Position numbers and translations under genes: made by a program
The notes under the pieces: generated by a model
The model's database searches: none
Told to the model about the DNA's origin: nothing
What the model saw: only the letters and a program-made list of their open reading frames with translations
Origin: Psychrobacter sp. 1044
GTDB taxonomy: Bacteria; Pseudomonadota; Gammaproteobacteria; Pseudomonadales; Moraxellaceae
NCBI RefSeq assembly: GCF_904846525.1
Contig: NZ_CAJHAZ010000014.1
Coordinates: 1-64,000 of the forward strand
Reading direction: 5' to 3'
Length of the DNA stretch: 64,000 nt
Shown: piece after piece, positions 17,847 through 26,845 of the stretch
Position numbering within the stretch: the stretch's first letter is position 1
Layout of the letters: each line of letters opens with the position of its first letter

Positions 17847-18343
17847 GATGGATTCCTTTATTAGTAGAGTTATCTTAATAATGACAAATTACCCCATAAA
17901 TACAAGTCTAAACTGTAGGGCGTATGTATCATTAATTTTTACGAGTGATTGTTCCAACTATAATGGTCGCATCTTAATGCATTCAATATGACAGCATATT
18001 TTTTCATTGGCTGAATAAGTTTTAAGCAAGGGATTTTGGTGAAGAAGACTTATGCAATGAACTGGGACTGAGCTAGGAATAGGCTGTCTTTTGTCTTTAC
18101 TTATCGTTCACTTTATAATCTTTGCTACTAATAATCTTTATTAAGTTCAATGTCTTACTACGTCTTGATTATTATATCTTGATTACTATCAACAATTGAC
18201 TATGTAGATACTTAACATAATTGACCCAATGACGAGATAGTCTACAATGATAAAAGACTATTTTGATAAGCTCTGCCTGTATCATTTTGTTTCCCTTATA
18301 CTTTTTACGGCGTTAGTACCGTGCTTATTTATAGAGACCGACT
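17847..18343. other. Intergenic region before the RND efflux genes
   Basis: This is a gap of about 500 bases, A+T-rich. It must hold the promoter of the small lysine-rich gene (left) and of the efflux pair (right). No regulator gene, RNA gene or clear operator is visible. Confidence 0.5.
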
Positions 18344-19672
18344 ATGAGTGATTTTGAACACCCTAATAATAAGCAAGCACCGACTAGCGAGCAAGAAACC
18401 AACATTGAGCCACCTCAACCATCTGAGCTACCACCGTATCGCCAGTCTGATAATTTGTCTAAAAAAACCGCTTCAAAACTACCATTATGGTTGTTACCCG
18501 TATTGGCAGCCGTGCTTATCATTGGTGTGCTACTTGGAAAGTATTGGGGCGGTAGTGATAAAGCCGCGACCGATGAATCACCAGCTTCTAGTCGTACTTC
18601 AAGTGATGGTGCCACTGCAAGCGCTACGAGCACTGAGCAGGCGGTATTATCAGTAGAAACGGTCAGCCCAAGCCAAGATGATATTGGTAATACACTCAGT
18701 GCTGATGGCACCATTGATGCCAAAGATACGGCGAATGTCAGTGCCAAAGTAAACGGTGTTGCTATCGAGCGTATATTGGTCGAAGAAGGTGATCGCGTCA
18801 AAGCGGGTCAAGTATTGGCGATATTTGACACCGATGCTATGGAGCAGCAAGTCTTGCAAGCAGAGGCAGATGTTGCCGAAGCAGAAGCGACGCTTGCCAA
18901 TGCCAGCGCTGATGCTGCCCGTGTATTGCCATTGATAGATATTGATGCGATTAGCAAACAAGAAGCCGATCGCTATCGCACTGCAAAACTTCAAGCGCAG
19001 GCTGCGCTACAAGCCTCCAAAGCGCGTCTGAGCACTCAGCGCTTGAGTGTAGATAATGCAACAGTGGTCGCACCAGTCAGCGGTGTCATCAGCGAGAAAA
19101 TGGCGGAGGTCGGTATGGTTGCTGGTGGCGAGCCATTATTTACTATCATTAAAGGTGGTATTTTGGAATGGCGTGCAGATATTGATCCCAAGCTTGTTGG
19201 TGAAGTCAGTGTCGGGACGCCAGTACGGGTGAGCTTACCAGATGGTGATACGGTAATGGGGAAAGTGAGCCGCATAGCACCAACGGCGGACAACAACCGG
19301 CAGATTACCATCTATGCGAGCTTGGCAGCCAATGCAAAAGTACGGGCAGGTATGTATCAAACGGGTGAGTTCCTATTAGGCAGTGCCAGTACGCAAACGG
19401 TGCCCAATAGCGCTATCGTCAGCAACGATGGCTATGATTATGTGATGCTAGTAACCAATGTGACCACTCAAGATGGTCAGACCATGGGTCGTATCAAGCA
19501 ACAACGAGTGACATTGGGCGAGCGACTTGGCGAAAATGTGGCAGTGCTAGAGCCATTGCCTAGTGACAGTCAAATTGTCAAACAAGGCGGCAGCTTTTTA
19601 AATGATGGAGATTTGGTGCGTATCGTTGATGGTGTTAGCCAAACGAGTACAGCAGCGCAGGCACAACCATGA
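18344..19672 (+). CDS. RND efflux periplasmic adaptor (membrane fusion protein)
   Basis: A 442-residue HlyD/AcrA-type adaptor that links an inner-membrane RND pump to an outer-membrane channel. It has a hydrophilic N-terminus, one membrane anchor at about residues 47-66 instead of a lipoprotein signal, and a split lipoyl (biotinyl-like) domain (GTIDAKDTANVSAKVNG, VEEGDRVKAGQVLAIFDTD; TVVAPVSGVISEKMAEVG). A helical hairpin between the lipoyl halves and C-terminal beta-barrel domains follow. The stop overlaps the pump start by four bases (ATGA), so the two form an operon. No outer-membrane factor gene is adjacent. Confidence 0.93.
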   Translation: MSDFEHPNNKQAPTSEQETNIEPPQPSELPPYRQSDNLSKKTASKLPLWLLPVLAAVLIIGVLLGKYWGGSDKAATDESPASSRTSSDGATASATSTEQAVLSVETVSPSQDDIGNTLSADGTIDAKDTANVSAKVNGVAIERILVEEGDRVKAGQVLAIFDTDAMEQQVLQAEADVAEAEATLANASADAARVLPLIDIDAISKQEADRYRTAKLQAQAALQASKARLSTQRLSVDNATVVAPVSGVISEKMAEVGMVAGGEPLFTIIKGGILEWRADIDPKLVGEVSVGTPVRVSLPDGDTVMGKVSRIAPTADNNRQITIYASLAANAKVRAGMYQTGEFLLGSASTQTVPNSAIVSNDGYDYVMLVTNVTTQDGQTMGRIKQQRVTLGERLGENVAVLEPLPSDSQIVKQGGSFLNDGDLVRIVDGVSQTSTAAQAQP

Positions 19673-22600
19673 GTTTAAATGTTTCTGCTTACTCGATAAA
19701 AAATCCTTTAGTTGCCATTTTGCTATTTATACTACTGACGTTAGGCGGTATTTATGGCTTTATGAAAATGAAGGTGCAGCAGTTTCCTGATATTGACTTA
19801 CCTGCAGTCGTGGTCACGGTGACTTTACCGGGTGCCGCGCCATCACAGCTCGAAAACGACATCGCAAAAAAGATAGAAAACAAGCTTACGAGTATTGAAG
19901 GTATCAAGCATATTCGCACCACGTTACAAACGGGTGCTGCCACCATGGTCACAGAGTTTGTGTTAGAAAAGGATATTCAAGAAGCGGTCGATGATGTGCG
20001 CTCGGCAGTAGGCGAGGTACGCGGCGATTTGCCTGCCGCTGCCAATGACCCTATTATTACTAAAGTTTCAACCGCAGGATTCCCCGTTGTCACTTATTCT
20101 GTGGCTTCTGAAAACATGAATGTGGAAGACTTGTCTTGGTTCGTCGATGATACAGTCACCAAGCGTCTTTCTGACATACCGGGTGTCAGTACGGTTAGCC
20201 GTATTGGTGGTTTGCAGCGTGAGATTACCGTCGCAGCTGACCCGATTACCTTGAGTGGTCTTAAGCTCTCTATCACACAACTATCCAATCAAATCACGGG
20301 TATTCAGCAGGACAGCTCTGGTGGTGAAGCAGAAGTGGGCAAAACCACCCAGACGATTCGTGTCCTTGGTGCGGTGGAGCGGGCAAGTGAGCTCAATGAT
20401 TTACAAGTGGCAATCCCAGCAGGCGGCACACAAGCGCTTGGACGTATGGCACAAATCACAGATGGCGCGGCTGACCCAAGCTCTATTGCTAAGCTTGACG
20501 GGCAAACGGTGGTGGCATTTAACATCACCCGCTCGCGTGGTGCCAGTGAAGTTGAGGTCATGGAGCTGGTTGATGCAGAGCTTGCCAAGCTGTCAGCCGA
20601 TGTAGGTAATATCACTATTGAAAAGGTCTATGATCGGGCAACGCCGATTGCGGAAGATTATCAAGCTTCTTTACGGATGCTGATCGAAGGTGGTCTGTTA
20701 GCAGTCGTCGTCGTATTCTTATTTTTGCGCAATATTCGGGCGACTATAGTTGCTGCTGTCGCCTTGCCATTATCAGTGATTCCTACCTTTTTAGGTATGT
20801 ACTTATTTGGCTTTAGCCTCAATATTATATCTTTGTTGGCATTGTCATTAGTGATCGGTGTATTGGTTGATGATGCGATCGTCGAGGTCGAAAACATCAT
20901 ACGGCATTTACGCATGGGCAAGACACCGTATGAAGCAGCGATGGAAGCGGCTGACGAGATTGGCTTGGCAGTAGTCGCGACCACATTTACTTTGATTGCC
21001 GTGTTTTTACCTACCGCCTTTATGGGCGGTATCGTTGGTCAGTTTTTCCGTCAGTTTGGTTGGACAGCTGCATTATCGATTTTTGCGTCTTTGATGGTCG
21101 CACGTCTCATCACACCGATGATGGCAGCGTATATATTGCGACCAGAGAAAAAACACGTTGAGAAGCAAAGCGCGCTGATGGGTTGGTATCTCAAAATAGT
21201 GGCATGGACACTGCATCATCGCTGGCTGACGATGGGTGCAACTTTAGTATTATTCGTGGCGTCACTGATGCTTGTCAAATTACTACCAACATCGTTTATT
21301 CCTGATAATGATATTGACCAAACTCGTGTGGCGATTGAGTTGACACCTGACGTTGCACTGGAAGACACAGAGCGCGTTGCTGCGTTGGCAAGTGAGCGTA
21401 TTTTAGCAATGCCTGAAGTCACCAATATTTTTACCTCAGTCGGTGAGGCTCAGGCTAGCATGGACTCAAACTCTAGTGGTGGCAAAGCTGAAAATATAGC
21501 AGGTCTAGATATCGTACTAGCACCGCGTGCAGAGCGCGGCTCTAAGCAAGAGATTGAACGTCAAATAAGTAGTTTGTTGGCAGAAGTGCCAGGTGCGCGC
21601 TTTACCGTTGGTTTGTCGAGTGGTGGAGAGAGTGGTTACAACTTCTCTATGACCAGTACCAATCCGCAATTGCTTGAACAAACCGCTCAGCAAATCATGT
21701 CAGAAATTCGAGGGCTGCCCAGTGCTGGCTCCGTGACCAGTGACCGCAGTTTACCGCGTCAAGAGTTAACGGTGACGCCAGACAGACTGGCGATGGCGGA
21801 TAAAGGGGTGACCACGCAAGACATCGCTACGACGTTACGAGTGGCGACGGTGGGTGACTATGAGCAGCGTTTATCCAAGCTCAATTTGGATACGCGGCAG
21901 ATTCCTATCGTCATTCGTCTACCAGATATTGCCAAACAAAATGTCAGTCAATTAGAAGGTATATATGTACCGAGCTCGTTACCAGCAGGACAGGGTGTAC
22001 GTGTGGGTGAAGTCGCGTCATTAGACTTTGGCACTGGGCCTGCGCAGATTAGCAGGCTCGATCGGGAACGCGCCATCAGTATCACGGTGCAACCTGCGAG
22101 TGGCGAGCTTGGAGATTTGGTACAAGCGGTTAAATCAGTACCTGCCATGCAACAACTACCGCCTTCCATTACCATTATTGACCAAGGTCAAGCAGAAAAC
22201 ATGGCTGAGCTATTCAGCGGTTTTGTGATTGCGATGTCGGTCGGTGTGGTTTGTATTTTAGGCGTACTTATTCTATTGTTTGGGCGTATATTGCAGCCTT
22301 TTACCATTTTGATGGCATTGCCTTTATCGATAGGCGGTGCTTTTGTAGGCTTGGTTATTACCAATAGCAGTCTTTCTATGCCATCGATGATCGGCTTTAT
22401 TATGCTAATGGGTATTGCTACCAAAAATTCTATCTTATTGGTCGATTATGCACTGATTGCACAGCGTCGAGGTTTGGCGCGTTTTGAGGCTATTATCGAT
22501 GCTTGCCGCAAGCGGGCGCGTCCTATTATTATGACCACCATTGCGATGGGCGCGGGAATGTTGCCCTTAGTTTTCGGTTGGGGTGATGCTGATCCAACTT

Positions 22601-22770
22601 TCCGTCGTCCGATGGCCGCTGCGGTATTGGGTGGTCTGGTGACTTCGACGTTATTAAGCCTTGTGGTGATTCCCGTGGTTTATACTTTAATGGATGATTT
22701 GTCAGGATGGTTTGCTAAATGGCTCGTACCTAGTGGCAAAGAGCAGACAACGACAGATAGTAAAGTATGA
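19669..22770 (+). CDS. RND efflux pump, inner-membrane permease
   Basis: A 1033-residue HAE1-type RND transporter that uses the proton gradient to export drugs or other amphiphiles. The N-terminus (SIKNPLVAILLFILLTLGG), PDIDLPAVVVTVTLPGA and the TM4 proton-relay pair in GVLVDDAIVEVEN are typical. The two large periplasmic loops and twelve TM helices are in the expected places; TM11 shows MGIATKNSILLVDY. Length fits the family (about 1030). It is coupled to the adaptor by a 4-base overlap. The substrate is unknown; the export route needs an outer-membrane channel encoded elsewhere. Confidence 0.94.
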   Translation: MSLNVSAYSIKNPLVAILLFILLTLGGIYGFMKMKVQQFPDIDLPAVVVTVTLPGAAPSQLENDIAKKIENKLTSIEGIKHIRTTLQTGAATMVTEFVLEKDIQEAVDDVRSAVGEVRGDLPAAANDPIITKVSTAGFPVVTYSVASENMNVEDLSWFVDDTVTKRLSDIPGVSTVSRIGGLQREITVAADPITLSGLKLSITQLSNQITGIQQDSSGGEAEVGKTTQTIRVLGAVERASELNDLQVAIPAGGTQALGRMAQITDGAADPSSIAKLDGQTVVAFNITRSRGASEVEVMELVDAELAKLSADVGNITIEKVYDRATPIAEDYQASLRMLIEGGLLAVVVVFLFLRNIRATIVAAVALPLSVIPTFLGMYLFGFSLNIISLLALSLVIGVLVDDAIVEVENIIRHLRMGKTPYEAAMEAADEIGLAVVATTFTLIAVFLPTAFMGGIVGQFFRQFGWTAALSIFASLMVARLITPMMAAYILRPEKKHVEKQSALMGWYLKIVAWTLHHRWLTMGATLVLFVASLMLVKLLPTSFIPDNDIDQTRVAIELTPDVALEDTERVAALASERILAMPEVTNIFTSVGEAQASMDSNSSGGKAENIAGLDIVLAPRAERGSKQEIERQISSLLAEVPGARFTVGLSSGGESGYNFSMTSTNPQLLEQTAQQIMSEIRGLPSAGSVTSDRSLPRQELTVTPDRLAMADKGVTTQDIATTLRVATVGDYEQRLSKLNLDTRQIPIVIRLPDIAKQNVSQLEGIYVPSSLPAGQGVRVGEVASLDFGTGPAQISRLDRERAISITVQPASGELGDLVQAVKSVPAMQQLPPSITIIDQGQAENMAELFSGFVIAMSVGVVCILGVLILLFGRILQPFTILMALPLSIGGAFVGLVITNSSLSMPSMIGFIMLMGIATKNSILLVDYALIAQRRGLARFEAIIDACRKRARPIIMTTIAMGAGMLPLVFGWGDADPTFRRPMAAAVLGGLVTSTLLSLVVIPVVYTLMDDLSGWFAKWLVPSGKEQTTTDSKV

Positions 22771-22837
22771 TTTAATGGATTTATTTGATCATATCTATGA
22801 CGTAGCGTTAGCAGTGAGAATGCTATGTCTAAAATAG

Positions 22838-22873
22838 ACAAGCCCATACTTATTGATTAAGTATGGGCTTGTT
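22838..22873. terminator. Hairpin after the efflux operon
   Basis: A perfect 15-base stem, ACAAGCCCATACTTA and its complement, surrounds a 5-base loop about 70 bases past the pump stop. No long T-run follows (TTGTTGTC), so termination may be imperfect or protein-assisted. Confidence 0.65.
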
Positions 22874-22957
22874 GTCATTATATAAGAGAGCAATTATAAG
22901 AGCAAAATCACAAAGGATGTGATTGCTCTATCATTTATACAGCAAAGGAATGTTACT

Positions 22958-23572
22958 ATGAATCAAATGTCCCTCTCGACAGTCATACTGTCCTCGCGGA
23001 AGCCGCTACTAGCCTTAAGCATAAGCATGTTAGGTATCGCCAGCAGTCAGGCGAGGACTTACGATATCGACCCCACTCATACCAATGTACGCTTTGCTAT
23101 TGACCATTTTAATACCTCTACCAACACAGGTGGCTTTTATAATATCACTGGGCAGCTAGATTATGATCCAGCGGCTAAGACCGGTAATATCTCGCTAGTA
23201 ATTCCTCTGAATAGCCTAAATACAGGCAATACAGCATTTGATATTACGTTAAAAAGCGCAGATTTTTTCGATATTGAGCAGTTTCCACTGGCGCAATTTG
23301 AGTCTACCAAATGGTATTTTACGACTGATGGTAGTGGCTCAAATGTCAGCAAAGTTGATGGTATGTTGACACTACACGGCAAGATTAACCCCATTACGCT
23401 AACGGCCAGCAAGTTCAATTGCTACCTAAATCCAATATTGAAAAAGCCAGTTTGCGGTGGGGATTTTACAACGACCATTGATCGAACGAAATGGGGCATC
23501 AGTAAATATACGTTATTGGGTATTACTGAAAAAGTTCAGCTAAATATTCAGATTGAAGCGGCAAGGCAGTAG
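22958..23572 (+). CDS. YceI-family periplasmic protein
   Basis: A 204-residue secreted lipocalin-like protein of the YceI family, which binds isoprenoid-type lipids in known structures. A signal peptide (KPLLALSISMLGIASSQA) is followed by the family opening YDIDPTHTNVRFAIDHF, then GKTGNISLVIPLNSLNTG-type strands and FTTTIDRTKWGISKY near the end. The ATG at 22958 has AAGGA eight bases upstream; an ATG at 22919 would add 13 residues without such a site. A terminator follows and the gene is alone. Confidence 0.9.
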   Translation: MNQMSLSTVILSSRKPLLALSISMLGIASSQARTYDIDPTHTNVRFAIDHFNTSTNTGGFYNITGQLDYDPAAKTGNISLVIPLNSLNTGNTAFDITLKSADFFDIEQFPLAQFESTKWYFTTDGSGSNVSKVDGMLTLHGKINPITLTASKFNCYLNPILKKPVCGGDFTTTIDRTKWGISKYTLLGITEKVQLNIQIEAARQ

Positions 23573-23656
23573 TTTGACCGCGTTGAAGTTGAAGAAGTCT
23601 TAAGAATGTTTATTGCTAACACAATCAATAGAAAGCAATTTTCTATTTATATTATC

Positions 23657-23698
23657 AAAAAAAGGGCTGAGACTTAGAAAATAAGTTTCGGCTTTTTT
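23657..23698 (+). terminator. Intrinsic terminator after the YceI gene
   Basis: AAAAAAGGGCTGAGACTTA pairs with TAAGTTTCGGCTTTTTT (two mismatches) around GAAAA and ends in six T. Confidence 0.78.
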
Positions 23699-23863
23699 AA
23701 TGAGAGAATCCTTAGATTCGTTAGTTAATTTATCGAAATTTTCTTTATGCTTTCTTTAGCGTAGCTCATTTTTCTACAAGCTTATTTTTTGCTCAATGAT
23801 CCTATCGAGTAAGTCGTACAGTCTCCGCTATCCAATCTCATGTCATACCATAATTTAATTAAC

Positions 23864-23878
23864 ATGAATTATATTCAT
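23864..23878. promoter_or_regulatory. MetR-like operator upstream of mesX
   Basis: The palindrome ATGAAT-TAT-ATTCAT contains TGAA-N5-TTCA, the consensus of the LysR-type methionine regulator MetR. It lies about 115 bases before mesX. A match of eight fixed bases can occur by chance, but its position before a methionine synthase operon makes it plausible. Confidence 0.4.
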
Positions 23879-23992
23879 CTTATATTTAAATAGTATCGTT
23901 TTTATTCATGTAATAGTTTAGGTATGATTCACCTCATACACAAATTTGGTTTTATCTCAAATAATGAGAGTAGATTAGGGTAGCGGATTATC

Positions 23993-25030
23993 ATGAGTAA
24001 AGAATTTAGTTGTGCAATTAAGCGCATTCGTTTTGATGAAAACTATCATCCTGCAAATAGCACGCGTCTCACGACGAACTTTGCGAATTTGGCGCGTGGC
24101 GAGCATCGTCAAGAGAACTTAAGCAAAACGTTAAGAATGATAAATAATCGTTTTAATGCTTTGGCACATTGGGATAATACCACCGCAGATCGTTATTCTG
24201 TTGAGGTTGATATTATTTCTGTCGACATGGATGTTGCAGGAAATGGCGATACTTTCCCTATCATCGAGATGCTGCAAACAACGATTGTGGATCATAAAGA
24301 GAACACCCGTATTGACGGTATGATTGGTAATAGTTTCTCATCTTATGTGCGCGATTATGACTTTAGCGTCGTCTTATTAGACCATTTCGATAAACATCCA
24401 TCATCTGCGCCACCAGTAGATTTTGGTGACTTACATGGCAAACTGTTTCAGTATTTATTGAATTCAGAAGCTTACCAAGCTAATTTCACCAAGAAGCCTG
24501 TGATTTGCTTGAGTGTGTCCACCAGTAAAACCTATCAACGTACGACCAATCAGCACCCTGTATTGGGCGTTGAATACAAACAAGATGGCTGCTCTTTGAA
24601 CAAAGGGTCACTAACCGATGAGTACTTTTCCAAAATGGGCTTAACCGTTCGCTACTTTATGCCTACGGGTAGCGCCGCGCCATTAGCGTTTTATTTTGCG
24701 GGTGACTTGCTGAGCGATTACACCGATCTTGAGCTGATCAGTGCGATTAGTACCATGGAGACGTTTCAAAAAATCTACCGACCTGAAATTTATAATGCCA
24801 ATTCGGCAGCCGGTCAAGTGTATCAACCGAGTTTGAAGTATCAAGATTATTCCCTAACGCAAATCGTCTATGATCGCGCAGAGCGTAGTCAGATGGCAGT
24901 GACACAAGGTAAGTTCACCGAAGAGCAGTTCATCAAGCCATACCAAACCATTCTTAATGAGTGGGCAGCAAGCTATGATGTGACAAGCAGCATTGTTCAA
25001 AAAGAAGCCGTAAAAAAAGCCGCAGCATAG
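23993..25030 (+). CDS. mesX: MesX (DUF1852), partner of folate-independent methionine synthase
   Basis: A 345-residue DUF1852 protein. In Acinetobacter this family is required together with the core methionine synthase MesD and is named MesX. Recognisable segments are FDENYHPANSTRLTTNFANLARG, the strand VEVDIISVDMD and YQPSLKYQDYSLTQIVYDRAERS-like sequence near the C-terminus (about residue 285). It has no signal peptide. The gene ends 45 bases before mesD in the same orientation, which is the key contextual support. Its biochemical part, possibly oxidative formation or delivery of the methyl donor, is not settled. Confidence 0.88.
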   Translation: MSKEFSCAIKRIRFDENYHPANSTRLTTNFANLARGEHRQENLSKTLRMINNRFNALAHWDNTTADRYSVEVDIISVDMDVAGNGDTFPIIEMLQTTIVDHKENTRIDGMIGNSFSSYVRDYDFSVVLLDHFDKHPSSAPPVDFGDLHGKLFQYLLNSEAYQANFTKKPVICLSVSTSKTYQRTTNQHPVLGVEYKQDGCSLNKGSLTDEYFSKMGLTVRYFMPTGSAAPLAFYFAGDLLSDYTDLELISAISTMETFQKIYRPEIYNANSAAGQVYQPSLKYQDYSLTQIVYDRAERSQMAVTQGKFTEEQFIKPYQTILNEWAASYDVTSSIVQKEAVKKAAA

Positions 25031-25075
25031 CCAATATAAATGTAGCCGAAAAGTAAAATACAAATTAATAAGAAG

Positions 25076-26131
25076 ATGAATCGTATGACAATATTATTAC
25101 CGACACAAAAGTTATTACCGACGTCAACGGCTGGCAGCTTACCGAAACCTTCTTGGCTTGCAGAACCTGAAAAAATCTGGTCACCTTGGGCATTAGAAGG
25201 CGCGCAACTGCTTGAAGCCAAACAAGATGCACTACGTTTGACATTGCAAGAGCAAGTGCATGCAGGCATCGATATTGTCAGTGATGGCGAGCAGACTCGT
25301 CAGCACTTTGTGACCACCTTTATTGAACATCTGGATGGCGTCGATTTTGAGAAGCGCGAGACCGTGCGCATTCGTAATCGTTATGATGCCAGTGTGCCGT
25401 CAGTTGTGGGCGCGGTAAGCCGTCAAAAGCCTGTATTTGTTGATGATGCTAAGTTTTTACGTGCGCAAACCGATCAGCCGATCAAATGGGCACTGCCTGG
25501 TCCGATGACCATGATTGATACCTTATATGATGGTCATTATAAAAGCCGTGAAAAATTGGCGTGGGAATTTGCTAAAATCTTAAATCAAGAAGCGAGAGAG
25601 TTAGAGGCGGCTGGGGTGGATATTATCCAATTCGATGAGCCTGCCTTCAATGTGTTCTTTGATGACGTCAACGACTGGGGTATTGCCACGTTAGAGCGTG
25701 CCATTGAAGGTCTAAAGTGTGAGACGGCGGTGCATATCTGCTACGGCTATGGCATCAAAGCCAATACCGATTGGAAAAAGACACTGGGTTCAGAGTGGCG
25801 TCAATATGAGCAAGCCTTTCCTAAGTTGCAGCAGTCGAATATCGATATTGTCTCTTTAGAATGCCAAAACTCACATGTTCCCATGGATTTGATTGAATTG
25901 ATCCGCGGTAAAAAAGTGATGATTGGTGCCATTGACGTGGCAACCAATACTATTGAAACCCCTGAAGAAGTGGCCAATACACTACGTAAAGCCTTGCAAT
26001 TCGTCGATGCGGATAAGCTGTATCCTTCAACCAACTGCGGTATGGCACCACTATCGCGCCAAGTGGCACGAGGTAAGCTGCAAGCGTTAAGTGCAGGCGC
26101 AGCAATCGTGCGTCAAGAACTGACCGCTTAG
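25076..26131 (+). CDS. mesD: Core methionine synthase MesD (MetE C-terminal domain type)
   Basis: A 351-residue protein equal to the catalytic C-terminal half of MetE; it lacks the N-terminal folate-binding half. Zinc ligands are visible: HIC at about residue 220, the Glu in SLECQNSH at about 263, and the Cys in STNCGMAP at about 321. It methylates homocysteine without a folate-polyglutamate domain. Its partner MesX is directly upstream, and a flavin reductase follows. Work on Acinetobacter shows that MesD depends on MesX and oxygen; the methyl donor is unresolved. The start ATG at 25076 has an AAGA-type site; a second Met is at codon 4. Confidence 0.9.
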   Translation: MNRMTILLPTQKLLPTSTAGSLPKPSWLAEPEKIWSPWALEGAQLLEAKQDALRLTLQEQVHAGIDIVSDGEQTRQHFVTTFIEHLDGVDFEKRETVRIRNRYDASVPSVVGAVSRQKPVFVDDAKFLRAQTDQPIKWALPGPMTMIDTLYDGHYKSREKLAWEFAKILNQEARELEAAGVDIIQFDEPAFNVFFDDVNDWGIATLERAIEGLKCETAVHICYGYGIKANTDWKKTLGSEWRQYEQAFPKLQQSNIDIVSLECQNSHVPMDLIELIRGKKVMIGAIDVATNTIETPEEVANTLRKALQFVDADKLYPSTNCGMAPLSRQVARGKLQALSAGAAIVRQELTA

Positions 26132-26267
26132 GGTTCATTGAATAAACTGATACAAAATTTAGCTTTTATAGGTTGGGTTTTTAACCCCGTCTATACTAGC
26201 TTGTTTAAACTCATGAGTGACCTCAGTTATCAATGAACTTAAAGATTTAAAATTTAGGAGTTAAGTC

Positions 26268-26768
26268 ATGATTGAAGCCACCGATTTTAGAGATGGTATG
26301 TCTTTGTTAACAACAGCGGTCAATGTTATTACCACAGAAGGCAGCGCTGGTACTCATGGATTTACCGCATCTGCGGTGTGTAGCGTCACCGATACACCGC
26401 CAACCTTGCTGGTTTGCATGAATCAGACATCTCGCTCACATGCCCATTTTATTGAAAATAAAACGTTAAGTGTCAATGTTTTAGGTGCACAGCATGAATC
26501 AATATCTAACGCTTTTGCCTCCAAATTGAGTTCACAAGAGCGATTTGAATACGGCTCTTGGTCACCGCTTAAAACAGGCGCTCCCGTTTTAGAAGATGCG
26601 TTGGTCAGTTTTGATTGTGAGATTGAGGACATTCAGCAAGTGGGCACGCACAGTGTTTTCATGTGCCGGGTGGTCGCCATTAGACAAAGTGAGCAAGAGG
26701 AGAGTTTGGTGTATTTTAATCGTGCCTATTCTCGGGTTGGTCAAGTGGATCAAGCAGAAATCGCTTAA
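26268..26768 (+). CDS. Flavin reductase family protein
   Basis: A 166-residue FMN-binding split-barrel flavin:NAD(P)H reductase (HpaC/RutF type), which supplies reduced flavin to a partner oxygenase. Motifs are GMSLLTTAVNVITTEG, HGFTASAVCSVTDTPPTLLVCMN, a conserved N-V-L strand (LSVNVLGAQH) and a C-terminal LVYFNRAYSRV. AGGAG lies about seven bases before the ATG. It lies 136 bases after mesD in the same orientation. Supplying reduced flavin to the oxygen-dependent MesX/MesD system is an attractive inference but not proven. Confidence 0.88.
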   Translation: MIEATDFRDGMSLLTTAVNVITTEGSAGTHGFTASAVCSVTDTPPTLLVCMNQTSRSHAHFIENKTLSVNVLGAQHESISNAFASKLSSQERFEYGSWSPLKTGAPVLEDALVSFDCEIEDIQQVGTHSVFMCRVVAIRQSEQEESLVYFNRAYSRVGQVDQAEIA

Positions 26769-26845
26769 TTTGGCTTTTTAACTGATTGATTGTCACTGAA
26801 CTAAAATAACCATCGTACTAACTCTACATAAGAAGTAAATATCCC

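Larger units (their letters stand above)
23573..23992. other. Intergenic region upstream of mesX
   Basis: This is a 420-base gap. Its left part holds the YceI terminator, its right part the promoter region of mesX with a MetR-like palindrome. I looked for a SAM or cobalamin riboswitch and saw no matching core. Confidence 0.55.

Noticed and set aside
17722-17991. 89-codon plus-strand frame over the small lysine-rich gene
   Set aside because: It is antisense to the 42-residue frame that has a proper ribosome binding site and terminator; the Phe/Leu-rich translation is what a Lys-rich gene gives on its other strand.
23573-23992. Possible methionine-related riboswitch before mesX
   Set aside because: I looked for SAM-type and cobalamin-type cores and found none; only a MetR-like palindrome is supported.
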